DNA of 60,512 bases from Saprospiraceae bacterium. GTDB lineage: Bacteria; Bacteroidota; Bacteroidia; Chitinophagales; Saprospiraceae. Shown in pieces: positions 37,020-46,466 of the stretch; within the stretch, counting starts at the first letter, position 1, and each line of letters begins with the position of its first letter. The DNA lies in contig JALSGS010000026.1 of assembly GCA_026982695.1 (NCBI GenBank), forward strand, positions 1 to 60,512, in the 5' to 3' direction. Made by a program: the position numbers and the translations under genes. Below the pieces are notes generated by a model. It saw nothing but the letters and a program-made list of their open reading frames with translations, was not told where the DNA came from and did no database searches.

Positions 37020-37584
37020 AGCTTTGTTTTGGTTATTGCAAGTTTGTCATTTATAAAAAGCCACCCTTGATCACCAACAACCGCATAAACGGCTGCTTTG
37101 GCGATATATACGCGATGAATGATTCTATGGACGAGACTCTAGCAGTACACAGATGGAGTACCCGGATAAAGCCTTCAACGCGAATGTACCCAATTTTTAC
37201 CGATATAGTAGGTATATGGGTAAAAGAGAAAGGTCAAAGAGCAATATGGTAAATAGCAACATGAGTAATCACCCATTAGCCCAGTAACCTATGCCCAGAA
37301 AAACCAGCATACTTTGCCCCTCTATCGCACAAATGGCCAAAGCAACCAATAGCTAATGACTCAGTGGTGACAGGACTATTTGGAAGAAAGCACCGTACTT
37401 ATCCAACTTGTCTTTCCAATGTATATCGCCCATAAGCTATATAAAAGTGGCCCGAAGGTCAGGCCAAAGCTCCCATGGGCTTTCCGCCATACCTTCGAGC
37501 CATCTCCTGGAATAGTGGGTGCAACAATAGGTGCTAACACCCGACATGCACGTCTGAAACACCAAATCCACTCTAATTTTTAGT
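37020..37584. other. Intergenic gap with no recognised gene
   Basis: This 565-base gap lies between the T9SS cargo gene and the CzcB gene. Its short ORFs (at most 68 codons) show no recognisable motif and overlap each other on both strands. A weak inverted repeat pairs TACCCA/TACC at about 37187-37202 with GGTA/TGGGTA near 37210-37221. No tRNA is visible. Confidence 0.45.
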
Positions 37585-38817
37585 TTAGTGACTGTGTTCC
37601 AGCTCGCCCTTTTGCATTTCGGAGACGAGATAATACGCGCCACTCCATGCCACTAAAGTACCTGGCGAAAGTGGCTCGAGCAACTTCACTTCTACCCATC
37701 CATCGTAACGATCTCCCGTGCGAATCTCTACTGGTTCAAACACCCATGCTTCTTGGCCATCCTCCTGTGTTTGCTCAGCCACGAAGATGTAAGGCACGCC
37801 ATTTTCATCTACAATTGCTTCCTCAGGCAATGCACGTACTGCCTGCTGAGCCACTTCTATGCGGCCATTGATGTACATGCCGGGTATGAGGTAATCCCTC
37901 TTGTCCAGTATTTCTGCATGCACGTGCAATGCTTTGGGGTTTTGTTCAAATTGCTTGCCCACTGCAAAAATGCGCGCGCGCAGGGGCTCGCCACCTGCCG
38001 ATTCTACCCTAAACGATACCATCTGACCTTCTTTGACTAAGGCTACATCCTTTTCAAAAACCATTAGATCGGCATGCAACTTATCGGTATTGACTATTGC
38101 GAACATAGCTGTGGTCGGTGCCACAAACTGACCTATTTGCACCCACACTTTTTCGATATAACCATTTATTGGGCTCACAATAGGTACCTGTTGGTAAAAA
38201 TCAGCTTTCTGTATGCGCGACACATTTAATCCAAGCTGTTTGAGCTGCGCCTCATAAGACTTCACCTCTGCCCTGAGCGCTTCATATTGAGCTGCCACCT
38301 CTTGAAAACGCTGCCCTGAACCTACTTCTTCTTCATACAAGCGCTTTTGCCGCTCATATTCCTTTTCGAGATATTGCAGCTGGTTAAAGGCTTTGGCATA
38401 ATCAGATTGCAACTGTACCAAATCGGGATGTGCCAAATAAGCCAGTATCTGACCTTTACGCACCCGATCTCCTTCCATGACTTTGATCGAAGTAATGTTG
38501 CCACCCAAAACAGCTGTCACTGTTGCCTCGTACTGAGGAGGCACCTGTAGCTGGCCATTGGCAAATACGACATCGGAAAGTGCCCGATACGGGATGGTAT
38601 CTATTCTGATATCCAAGCTACGCACCTTCATGGCCGATAGATGCACCTTCCCCATGCCACCTTCCTCCTCATGCCCATGCTCATGGGCTTCTTCTTGATG
38701 TGCTGACTCGTCATGTGCATCTGCCTCAGTGGTATTACTTGTACCACATGCACCCAACCACATTAAGGAAAAAACAGCAGTCAAGAATTTTATACTTCTA
38801 AAAACCATTTGTCTCAT
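37585..38817 (-). CDS. czcB: RND efflux periplasmic adaptor, CzcB/CusB-type lipoprotein
   Basis: This 410-residue membrane-fusion protein links the inner-membrane pump to the outer-membrane channel. The lipobox LGAC gives a lipidated Cys24. Residues 33-55 are a His/Glu-rich stretch (HDESAHQEEAHEHGHEEE) likely to bind metal ions, and the C-terminus ends EHSH. The rest shows the usual adaptor order: a beta-barrel/lipoyl half motif (GGNITSIKVMEGDRVRKGQ), a helical hairpin (about 145-210), the second lipoyl half (PIVSPINGYIEKVWVQIGQF) and a beta-barrel. It ends a minus-strand operon after czcA, with an 11-base gap. The His-rich segment and partner pump indicate divalent metal export. Confidence 0.92.
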   Translation of the reverse strand: MRQMVFRSIKFLTAVFSLMWLGACGTSNTTEADAHDESAHQEEAHEHGHEEEGGMGKVHLSAMKVRSLDIRIDTIPYRALSDVVFANGQLQVPPQYEATVTAVLGGNITSIKVMEGDRVRKGQILAYLAHPDLVQLQSDYAKAFNQLQYLEKEYERQKRLYEEEVGSGQRFQEVAAQYEALRAEVKSYEAQLKQLGLNVSRIQKADFYQQVPIVSPINGYIEKVWVQIGQFVAPTTAMFAIVNTDKLHADLMVFEKDVALVKEGQMVSFRVESAGGEPLRARIFAVGKQFEQNPKALHVHAEILDKRDYLIPGMYINGRIEVAQQAVRALPEEAIVDENGVPYIFVAEQTQEDGQEAWVFEPVEIRTGDRYDGWVEVKLLEPLSPGTLVAWSGAYYLVSEMQKGELEHSH

Positions 38818-38828
38818 ATTTTTATTTT

Positions 38829-41800
38829 TTAATTTTCATTTTGAAGAAAGTATTCCAACTGGTATTTGCTATCTAAGTACTGCCCAAATGCATTCCATGC
38901 ATCTATTTCAATTCCAATAGCATCTCGCACGTTTTGTAGAAAAGTCACGTAGTCGATCGCACCTGCTCTGTAGGCAGTAATGGCTCCTTGGCGCTGTGCC
39001 TGTGCTAGGGGCAGTGCCACATCCCTATAATACTGCCAAGCGTCATACCACTTGAAGTACTGTTCCTTAGTTTGGCGAAAGCCTGCCTGGAGCTCTAGTT
39101 GTGTCTGTTTGAGATTTTGCAAAGCAATCTGGTGCTGAATTTGGGCCGACTCTATACGCCCTTTGACGGGCTTGGCATACAAAGGCATCTGTACGCCAAG
39201 CTGAAAGGTGAAAAAACCACCTTGCCCATCGACCTGCTGAAGGCCAAACTGGCCCGAAAACTGCGGATACAGTGCAGCGCGCTGTCTGTCCACAAAGGCT
39301 TCTGCCACGCGCACCTGTTGTTCTGACACGCTCAGCAACGGATGAACTGCAATCAATGAGTCGACTGCTAAAGGCAGTGGTTCATCTAATTGAGTTACGG
39401 GCAAGTCCGGCACCCCAAAAAGCGTATCGGAGGCAAGCCACAGATTGAGCATCTGAATGGCCCTGAGATAATCCCTATAAGCCTGCTGCATTTCGATATG
39501 CACCCTTCGGGCCTGGTTGGTAGTAGCCAGATACTCCAGCTGAGCGATCTCCTGGGTTTCCAAGCGCAGGCGTGCAGCTCGTTCCAAGTCTGAAAATATA
39601 GAGTCGAGCTGGAGATATACCCGAAAAGTATTCTTGGCGGCATAGGCCATGCCCCATGCCCGGTTCACTTCGCGTTCCAGTTCAGTACGCGTCAGAGAAA
39701 GGGCACGCTCGGCCAAGGCCACACGCGCTTCTTGCAGTGCCAGTGTCGGCTTGATGCCAAACACATTCACGCCACTTTGCTGTACTCCCAAGAAAGTATA
39801 TACACCAATAGTGCCGCCGCCCACCTCTTCCATTCCGGTAAATATGGAAGTATTGCCCAAGGTCCAAGCAGTTTTTTTCAGCACTTGCTGATTCTGTATT
39901 TGCAAAGCAGCAGTGTGAATAACGGGATAGTTGGCCAGTGCACGCTGCCGAGCTTCATCTAAGCTCAGTACGGGCAAGGTGTCGATGGCTGAGTATGCTG
40001 TGGATTGTGCATGAGCTACCGACGGCAAAGACAAAGCCCCCAGTGCCAACAAAGGCCACAATGCAAAATGCACTGTACCACCAAGATGGGTTTGCCCATT
40101 CTTGCCCAATCGCTCTACATAACTATACAACACGGGCAATACGACCAAAGTGAGTAGTGTAGCTGTAATGAGCCCGCCAATCACCACTGTGGCAAGTGGG
40201 CGCTGCACTTCTGCACCTGCTGAAGTGGAAAACGCCATAGGCGTAAAGCCCATAATGGCAGCCGTGGCAGTGAGCAAAATGGGTCGCAAACGCTCTTCTG
40301 TGGCCAACATAATGCGCCGGTGCAAATCGAGTACTCCCTCTGCTTTTAGCGAGTTGAACCTATTGACCAAGACCAAGCCATTGAGCACGGCAACGCCAAA
40401 CAACACGATAAAGCCTACACCCGCAGATATACTAAACGGCATGTCGCGCAACCATAGAGAATAAACACCACCAATAGCCGCTAAAGGAATGGCCATGTAT
40501 ATCATGATCGACTGCACGAACGACTCCAAAGCGAAATAGAGCAACAAAAAGATCAAAAACAAAGCAATAGGTACTACAATACTGAGCCGTGCCTTAGCTC
40601 TCTGGAGGTTTTCAAATTCGCCTCCATAACGCAAGTAGTAGCCTGGCGGCAAATCCAGTGATGCGTCCAACTTTTTTTGAATGTCTTTGATAACCGATTC
40701 GACATCACGGCCGCGCGTATTGATCCCCACATACGTACGTCGAAAGGTGTTCTCTCGCGAAATCTGCATAGGGCCTGGTACGTACTCGATTTCAGCCACT
40801 TCCTTGATGGGCACCTGAGTGCCATCCGGCAAATCGATGTACAGGTTGCGCAAATCCTCAATGCTCCGACGGTGTGCTTCGTCGAAGCGAATCACCATAT
40901 CAAAACGCTTTTCACCTTCAAAAATGACACCTGCCACACCACCGGCAAAAGCAGCACTGATGTAGTCGTTGAGTTTTTCTACATCCAACCCGTATTGGGC
41001 CAGCTTTCTTCTATTGAATCGCACGGTCATTTGTGGTAGGCCCGATGTGCGCTCTGCACTCACATCGCCAACTCCGGGGATGGTGCGTACCAGCCGAGCA
41101 ATTTGCTCTTTTTTCTCATTGAGAATGTCCAAATCTTCTCCAAAGAGCTTGATGGCGACATCTTCCCTAATACCAGTAAGTAGCTCGTTGAAGCGCAACT
41201 CCACCGGTTGGGTAAACACTAAGTTGACACCCGTGATTTCTCGATTGAGCAAATCTTTGATTTTGTCTATGAGCTCCTCCTTGTTAGTGGCTGAAACCCA
41301 CTTGTCCACGTCCTTCTCCAAAATGATAAACATGTCGATGATGTCCATGGGCATAGGATCGGTAGGAATACCTGACACGCCAATGCGCCCCACCACCGTT
41401 TCCACCTCAGGAAAGTGCTCCAACAACAATCGCTCAATCTTGTTAGAAACCTTTATCGACTCGCTCAATGCACTGCCCGGACGCAAAAGTGCCTGCATGG
41501 CAATATCGCCCTCATCCAGTTGAGGCACGAACTCGCCCCCCATTCGACTAAACGTGTAGACTGCACTGGAAAGAAAGGCCACAGCCAATATGAGCACCAA
41601 AGGGCGAAAGCGCAACGCCTGGCTCAACAACGGCCGGTATAAGCGATACAAAAACGAAATGATCTTTTGGCTAAAGCGCTCAATTACATGCTCCAGACGA
41701 GCAAACCAATTGCGCGGATTGCTGATCGGGCGCATGAACAAGGCCGACATCATCGGCACGTAAGTCAGGCAAAGCAATATGGCGCCCAAAACGGCATAAC

Positions 41801-43250
41801 CAAAAGTAAAAGCCATCGGCCGGAACATCTTGCCCTCAACCCCTGTGAGAAACAGAATAGGCGCAAAGACAATCAAGATGATGAGCTGGCCAAAAAAGGC
41901 CGAGTTCATCATCGTACTGGCCGACTTATAAGCGATCTCGTCCATATCGGCCTGGGAGTAGTACTGTCGCTTTCCACCCTTGATTTTGTTTTCAATAAGA
42001 TGCACAGTTCCCTCAACGATGATCACGGCGCCATCCACGATAATGCCAAAGTCTATAGCACCCAAACTCATCAAATTGGCCCACACGTTGGTGAAGCGCA
42101 TCAATATGAAAGCAAATAGCAAGGAAAGGGGAATCACCGAAGCAGTAATAATGCCTCCTCGCAAACTCCCCAACAGTACCACCAACACAAAGATGACGAT
42201 CAGGGCGCCTTCCAGCAGGTTTTTCTGCACCGTACTAGTGGTGCGGTGAATCAGATCGCTTCGGTCCAAAAAGGGTTTAATCTCAAGACCTTCAGGCAGC
42301 GATTCCTGTATCTTTTCCATGCGTTCCTTCACTCGCTGAATCACCTTGTTGGGGTTCGACCCCTTGAGCATTAATACCATGCCGCCCACTGCCTCCTTTC
42401 CGTCTTTTGTGAAGGCCCCAAAGCGCACCTGATGACCGTAATGAATCTTTTCGGCTACATCGGCAATCGTAATCGGAAGCCCATTGACGTTTTTGATGAC
42501 GATCTGACGAATGTCCTCGAGCGACCGCACCAAACCCTCACCCCTGATAAAATTGGCCATCTTGTTCTTTTCAATATAAGCTCCGCCCGTGTTGATATTG
42601 TTGCGCCGCAAAGCCTCGAAAATTTCGGCTATGGACACATCCATGGCATTCAACTTCTCGGGGTTAATAGCGATCTCATATTGCTTGATCTTTCCACCAA
42701 AAGCATTGATCTCGACTACACCATCGACCATCGTCATCTGACGGGCTACTATCCAATCTTGAATGGTGCGCAAGTCTGCAAGGGTATATACCGTATCGTA
42801 CCCCGGCTTGGGTGTAATGGTGTACTGGAAAATTTCGCCCAATCCTGTAGTGATAGGCCCCATAAAAGGATCACCAAACTGCTCGGGAATCTCCTCCTGA
42901 ACCTCGTTGAGTTTCTCCTGGACGAGCTGACGGGGTAAATAAGTTCCCATCCGATCCTCAAACACGATAGTGACTACCGATAAGCCAAAACGCGATACAG
43001 AACGAATCTCTACCACCCCTGGCAAATTGCCCATTGCCCGTTCGATGGGGTAAGTGACGAATTGCTCAATGTCCTCTGTAGCCAAATTCGGAGCCACAGT
43101 CATCACCTGAACTTGGTTATTCGTTATATCAGGTACAGAACCCAGATTCACGGTCGTCATCGAGTAGATGCCTACCCCAATAAGCGCCAGGGTGAGCAGG
43201 CCAACGATGAACTTGTTCTTAATAGAAAACCTTATAATATGATTTATCAT
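38829..43250 (-). CDS. czcA: CzcA-type heavy-metal RND pump fused to a TolC-like outer-membrane factor
   Basis: This 1473-residue fusion has a proton-driven HME-RND pump at residues 1 to about 1050 and a TolC/CzcC-like outer-membrane channel subunit at about 1080-1473. The pump's helix 4 carries LGAIDFGIIVDGAVIIVE with Asp400, Asp406 and Glu413, the pattern of CzcA divalent-cation pumps (Zn, Co, Cd) and unlike the CusA copper/silver form. At the junction, about residues 1060-1081, a hydrophobic stretch ending SLPSVAHA-QS looks like an internal signal peptide with a cleavage site, so the TolC part may be released after export. Pump-TolC fusions of this length occur in the Bacteroidota. It is operonic with czcB and follows the Cys-rich gene. 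Confidence 0.93.
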   Translation of the reverse strand: MINHIIRFSIKNKFIVGLLTLALIGVGIYSMTTVNLGSVPDITNNQVQVMTVAPNLATEDIEQFVTYPIERAMGNLPGVVEIRSVSRFGLSVVTIVFEDRMGTYLPRQLVQEKLNEVQEEIPEQFGDPFMGPITTGLGEIFQYTITPKPGYDTVYTLADLRTIQDWIVARQMTMVDGVVEINAFGGKIKQYEIAINPEKLNAMDVSIAEIFEALRRNNINTGGAYIEKNKMANFIRGEGLVRSLEDIRQIVIKNVNGLPITIADVAEKIHYGHQVRFGAFTKDGKEAVGGMVLMLKGSNPNKVIQRVKERMEKIQESLPEGLEIKPFLDRSDLIHRTTSTVQKNLLEGALIVIFVLVVLLGSLRGGIITASVIPLSLLFAFILMRFTNVWANLMSLGAIDFGIIVDGAVIIVEGTVHLIENKIKGGKRQYYSQADMDEIAYKSASTMMNSAFFGQLIILIVFAPILFLTGVEGKMFRPMAFTFGYAVLGAILLCLTYVPMMSALFMRPISNPRNWFARLEHVIERFSQKIISFLYRLYRPLLSQALRFRPLVLILAVAFLSSAVYTFSRMGGEFVPQLDEGDIAMQALLRPGSALSESIKVSNKIERLLLEHFPEVETVVGRIGVSGIPTDPMPMDIIDMFIILEKDVDKWVSATNKEELIDKIKDLLNREITGVNLVFTQPVELRFNELLTGIREDVAIKLFGEDLDILNEKKEQIARLVRTIPGVGDVSAERTSGLPQMTVRFNRRKLAQYGLDVEKLNDYISAAFAGGVAGVIFEGEKRFDMVIRFDEAHRRSIEDLRNLYIDLPDGTQVPIKEVAEIEYVPGPMQISRENTFRRTYVGINTRGRDVESVIKDIQKKLDASLDLPPGYYLRYGGEFENLQRAKARLSIVVPIALFLIFLLLYFALESFVQSIMIYMAIPLAAIGGVYSLWLRDMPFSISAGVGFIVLFGVAVLNGLVLVNRFNSLKAEGVLDLHRRIMLATEERLRPILLTATAAIMGFTPMAFSTSAGAEVQRPLATVVIGGLITATLLTLVVLPVLYSYVERLGKNGQTHLGGTVHFALWPLLALGALSLPSVAHAQSTAYSAIDTLPVLSLDEARQRALANYPVIHTAALQIQNQQVLKKTAWTLGNTSIFTGMEEVGGGTIGVYTFLGVQQSGVNVFGIKPTLALQEARVALAERALSLTRTELEREVNRAWGMAYAAKNTFRVYLQLDSIFSDLERAARLRLETQEIAQLEYLATTNQARRVHIEMQQAYRDYLRAIQMLNLWLASDTLFGVPDLPVTQLDEPLPLAVDSLIAVHPLLSVSEQQVRVAEAFVDRQRAALYPQFSGQFGLQQVDGQGGFFTFQLGVQMPLYAKPVKGRIESAQIQHQIALQNLKQTQLELQAGFRQTKEQYFKWYDAWQYYRDVALPLAQAQRQGAITAYRAGAIDYVTFLQNVRDAIGIEIDAWNAFGQYLDSKYQLEYFLQNEN

Positions 43251-43499
43251 ATTGCATATTTTATTATTTATCAGTGAGTTAACACTTATATCTACGAGCT
43301 TTTCTGCTCAAGGTGACGACAAATACACACGCCCATTTGGCCATCCATTCGATAGAGATGGAAGCCCAAACCCATGCTATTGCCACCTCAAGTGGCGAAC
43401 AGATAGCTCGAAAGGAAAAGCAAGTGAAAAAAGTGGCGTGGCACGCACACACAAAAAACCCGTCCCCAAAAGGATCAGATCAGAAATTAACGTTTGCCC

Positions 43500-43832
43500 T
43501 TAAACGCGAGGAGGAATAAAATAATCGTGGAAAAAAGTACTGGACAGTACACGCGTGCACACAGGCCGATTCACTGTGGCAGTCTCTGACGATAAGTCTA
43601 TTTGAAACTGAGGCACAAGAACGTGTACATGACAACAATGACACGCACACAATGGGCTGCAGCGCGCTTCATGAGCACCCGTGCATGAGTTTGCTCCAAA
43701 AAATGGTGATGTATCCAAAACCCATTCGTTGTCAGGTGTAGCTTGCACAGAGATAGCAACATCCCACTCAGGGCAAGAGATAAAGCTCAAGCCCAACAAG
43801 TACACGGCCCATATAACCACAAAAGGCTTCAC
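43500..43832 (-). CDS. Small Cys-rich exported protein, DUF6660-like, upstream of czcA
   Basis: This 110-residue protein starts at a GTG and has a hydrophobic N-terminal segment (VVIWAVYLLGLSFISC), possibly a lipoprotein or signal peptide. The centre holds a dense Cys/His cluster (CSPLCACHCCHVHV) and the end reads DYFIPPRV. The short length, CSPxCxCxCC cluster and position ahead of a Czc-type operon agree with the DUF6660 family as I recall it. It probably binds metal in the periplasm, but no function is established that I know of. A minus-strand TAATTTTG at 43844-43837 resembles a -7 box only 5 bases upstream, so the start or the promoter is uncertain. Confidence 0.7.
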   Translation of the reverse strand: MKPFVVIWAVYLLGLSFISCPEWDVAISVQATPDNEWVLDTSPFFGANSCTGAHEARCSPLCACHCCHVHVLVPQFQIDLSSETATVNRPVCTRVLSSTFFHDYFIPPRV

Positions 43833-44069
43833 GCCGCAAAATTAAACACTTGCATTCATTATCCCACTCAATGGATATACTTTGCGAATCATTAACAACT
43901 CACAACTTGTAGACATATCCCAATGTACCATGCATTTCATTTGCCTGCCAATTACTCCCACATCTCTACCGCTCATTAATTCATTCACCATGTGCAATAA
44001 ATAAGCAACACATTGCAAAACAAAATATATAAATATTTAAAAATCTCTCTTATATTTGTACACTAGCAG

Positions 44070-44098
44070 AAAAAAAGCGAGGGCCCCGAAGGGCCCTC
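44070..44098 (-). terminator. Strong intrinsic terminator (TTCG tetraloop)
   Basis: GAGGGCCC (44079-44086) pairs perfectly with GGGCCCTC (44091-44098). Read on the minus strand the loop is TTCG and the stem is followed by GC then seven T. It should end transcription coming from the MbnP/MbnH-like operon and insulate it from the czc operon. Confidence 0.8.
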
Positions 44099-44138
44099 AC
44101 CGACAAATTATTATCCCATGAACATATCCAAATCTTCG

Positions 44139-44166
44139 ACCGGTCTTTTTTATGTCCGGTTTTTTC
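44139..44166 (+). terminator. Plus-strand hairpin with T-tract
   Basis: ACCGG (44139-44143) pairs with CCGGT (44156-44160) around a T-rich loop and is followed by seven T in a row. It is a plausible intrinsic terminator on the plus strand, where no gene is visible, hinting at a small plus-strand transcript from near 44066. Confidence 0.45.
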
Positions 44167-44477
44167 TTTTGTCATATGATCTTTTCCATATCCTCGTCCT
44201 TTGCCTGATGCAATGATCTTGCGATTTGTTCGATTAGGAAAGTACACTATTTAAACTTTGTGCTACTTTTGTAATAAAATACAACAATATTGATATGTAT
44301 TACCATTTGGTTTTAAGCAAAATAAAACGAGTTTTTTCGATTACAAAAGGGGCGATTTGTGAAAAAAACTTCTCCGAAAAAAGAGTAAATTTTTTCATTT
44401 TGTGACAACTTTTCAATTGAGATTTCCTCAAGGCAAGGGATCTTCCTCTGGTGAAGCTGCTATTATGTACACCCTAA

Positions 44478-45602
44478 CTACTCCCATGGGTTTTGAAACT
44501 CCGGATTTTGCGTAAAGGGGATGTCTTCAAGTGTTTTTAGGAAGTTGATAATATCTTGCTTTTGCTCCTCAGTAAGGCTTAAAGGTCTGATAAGTGGATC
44601 GCGATTGTCCGCATAGTGCCCACCGGAGTTGTAGTGATCCAGCACTTCCTCAAGTGTTTGGAAGCGCCCATCGTGCATATAAGGCGCGGTAAGGGTGATA
44701 TTGCGCAAAGTCGGCGCTCTGAATTTGCCGTTGTCAAAAATACTGCCCGTCACATCGCCTCGGCCCTTATCGGGAAAGCCGTTGAGGTCACTGACTGCTT
44801 CAATGCCATTGTTGAAGTAATCATTGGTTGTGAAAAAAGGCACATTGTGGCAATGACCACATTCAGCATCGGGCAATTCAGGTGATATGTCGAAGAACAT
44901 GTCAAAGCCGCGCAATTCCGATTCGGTAAAAAACACACCCGGCACGCCATTGACTCGACGATCATACTTCGATTGCCCGCTGCTGACTAATATGCGCTCG
45001 AACTGTGCGATGGCTTTGGCAGTTAGTTCTTTGGTGATCTCGCAGGTATTTTCGATGCCAAAAGCTTTGCGGAATAGCTCAGGATAAAGGCTATGGCGTC
45101 GCAACTTTTCCTCTACCCGTGGCCAGCTTTCGTGCAGCTCTACGGGGTTTTCTACGGGTTGTAGTGCTTGATCTTCCAGATCGGGCGAACGGCCATCCCA
45201 GAACAATCCATTTAAGAAATAGCCGACGTTGAGCAATGACATGGCAGAGCGGGTACCTTGTTCCCCCGTTACTCCTTCACTGACAGCTAATCCATCCGTA
45301 AAACTCAGCTCAGGCATATGGCAGCTGGCACACGACATGGTACTATCCGAAGAAAGTATGGGGTCGTAGAACAGATAACGCCCTAGTGCCACGCCTTCTT
45401 CTGTAATCGGATTATCTGGTGGCACGGGCATGGGGGGAAAATTGGGTGGTACCACTACTTCTTTTGGCGTAGGCTCATAATCAATATGGGTAAGGGGCTC
45501 ACACTCATCTGAGGGGTCTACACCCGATGGTTTCCTGCACCCCCAGATAAGCATTACGCCAACAAATACTATGGATAACCATCCTACGACGTGGCGTTTC
45601 AT
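44478..45602 (-). CDS. Diheme cytochrome c peroxidase, MauG/MbnH-like lipoprotein
   Basis: This 374-residue protein binds two c-type hemes through CASCH (91-95) and CGHCH (248-252). A lipobox (IWGC, Cys22) places it on a periplasmic membrane face. Family motifs include GRYLFYDPILSSDSTMSC and APTLRNITLTAPYMHDGRF. Family members either reduce H2O2 or, like MauG and MbnH, oxidise specific Tyr/Trp residues of a partner protein. Immediately upstream are two MbnP-family genes (16- and 73-base spacing), as for MbnH, whose product converts a Trp of MbnP to kynurenine. I infer the same role here. It is last in its operon, ahead of the strong terminator. Confidence 0.92.
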   Translation of the reverse strand: MKRHVVGWLSIVFVGVMLIWGCRKPSGVDPSDECEPLTHIDYEPTPKEVVVPPNFPPMPVPPDNPITEEGVALGRYLFYDPILSSDSTMSCASCHMPELSFTDGLAVSEGVTGEQGTRSAMSLLNVGYFLNGLFWDGRSPDLEDQALQPVENPVELHESWPRVEEKLRRHSLYPELFRKAFGIENTCEITKELTAKAIAQFERILVSSGQSKYDRRVNGVPGVFFTESELRGFDMFFDISPELPDAECGHCHNVPFFTTNDYFNNGIEAVSDLNGFPDKGRGDVTGSIFDNGKFRAPTLRNITLTAPYMHDGRFQTLEEVLDHYNSGGHYADNRDPLIRPLSLTEEQKQDIINFLKTLEDIPFTQNPEFQNPWE

Positions 45603-45617
45603 AGGTATTAAGACCTT

Positions 45618-46394
45618 TTATGGTGCAATGTGCATGGCAAAGGGGAAGCGATCCATAATCGATTTGGCGACGACCAACTGGCTATCGGTATGGGTACCGG
45701 GATTTTCTACCAAATTGAGCATGCCATCTGCTCGCACATACAATTTGCGGACATCTACTACTACTTTTACTACTCCATCCTGCCCCTCCACCAGTTCGAG
45801 CGAAACGGGTAATTCTACATTTTGGTACAATTCATTGGTGCCTAAATGATGGGAGAAGGCCACATCGTCGTATTGGTCATCGCCATTGGTATCGGCCTTG
45901 CCCTCTATCTTGGCAAAGATGTAAGATCCCCATCCGCTCCAATAGTGAGATTCTTTGCGAGCACCTAAGGGATGCGTAGGCGAATAATCGGCATCTACGT
46001 TTAGGTCTGCAGGTACACCTACTCCTATGCGCAACATAGCGTAACTACCCACAGGCACTTTGGTCAGCTGCACGCGTACGCCTGCTTCAGCCGCTGCGAC
46101 CGACTGCACTTCGTCAAAACTGATATAGTCGACCTCTAACAGGGGGGTCTCTGACTGGCTACCGGCCGCCACCAACGACACATCCGAGATAAAAAAGTTG
46201 AATCGCTCGAAAAACACACGCGTTGTATCGTCGTAGTCGTATTTGTCATACATGACCAAAGGCTGATCGCCAAAAGTGGCGACAAACTGAAGATCCACAT
46301 TAGTGACGGGACCTTCAGGGGACTGATCGCGGCAGCTCAATGCCATCAACAGCCACGAGATAACACCCAAGAAGATTACACGCTTGTACATCAT
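45618..46394 (-). CDS. MbnP family lipoprotein (putative copper binding)
   Basis: This 258-residue protein has a lipoprotein-like signal (Cys21 in LMALSC) and a beta-rich body. Two features match MbnP: the FFERFNFFISDVSLV segment and KESHYWSGWGSYIFAKIEG, a Trp- and aromatic-rich stretch with a histidine, followed by VAFSHHLG. In characterised MbnP a Trp is oxidised to kynurenine by the diheme partner MbnH and helps bind copper. The diheme gene follows 15 bases downstream. No methanobactin genes are in view, so the role is probably general copper handling. The residue modified cannot be assigned. Confidence 0.8.
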   Translation of the reverse strand: MMYKRVIFLGVISWLLMALSCRDQSPEGPVTNVDLQFVATFGDQPLVMYDKYDYDDTTRVFFERFNFFISDVSLVAAGSQSETPLLEVDYISFDEVQSVAAAEAGVRVQLTKVPVGSYAMLRIGVGVPADLNVDADYSPTHPLGARKESHYWSGWGSYIFAKIEGKADTNGDDQYDDVAFSHHLGTNELYQNVELPVSLELVEGQDGVVKVVVDVRKLYVRADGMLNLVENPGTHTDSQLVVAKSIMDRFPFAMHIAP

Positions 46395-46466
46395 AATGTA
46401 TCCTGATTTAAGTTAAGAAAGTAAACAGAGTGTACTGGAGGTGTGTCACAGGCAGGCAAGGTAAAA

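Larger units (their letters stand above)
43833..44477. other. AT-rich gap between the two metal operons
   Basis: These 645 bases are markedly AT-rich. They contain two opposed hairpin terminators (listed separately) and -7-like boxes on the plus strand, TATATTTG at 44051-44058 and TACTTTTG at 44264-44271. Neither box leads to a plus-strand gene, so a small RNA from 44066 to about 44166, ending at the second hairpin, is possible. The minus-strand ORF 44050-44247 runs through the terminator and does not look like a gene. Promoters for the minus-strand Cys-rich gene must lie in 43833-44070. Confidence 0.45.

Noticed and set aside
36000-37584. Further T9SS cargo or remnant genes on the plus strand
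   Set aside because: Frames here are short, antisense to the T9SS cargo gene or without motifs.
40969-41523. 184-codon plus-strand frame inside czcA
   Set aside because: It is antisense to the intact RND pump and Ser-rich, with no domain.
44050-44247. 65-codon basic minus-strand frame
   Set aside because: It reads through the strong terminator at 44070-44098, which a real gene would not do. A ribosomal-protein-THX-like identity was considered and dropped.
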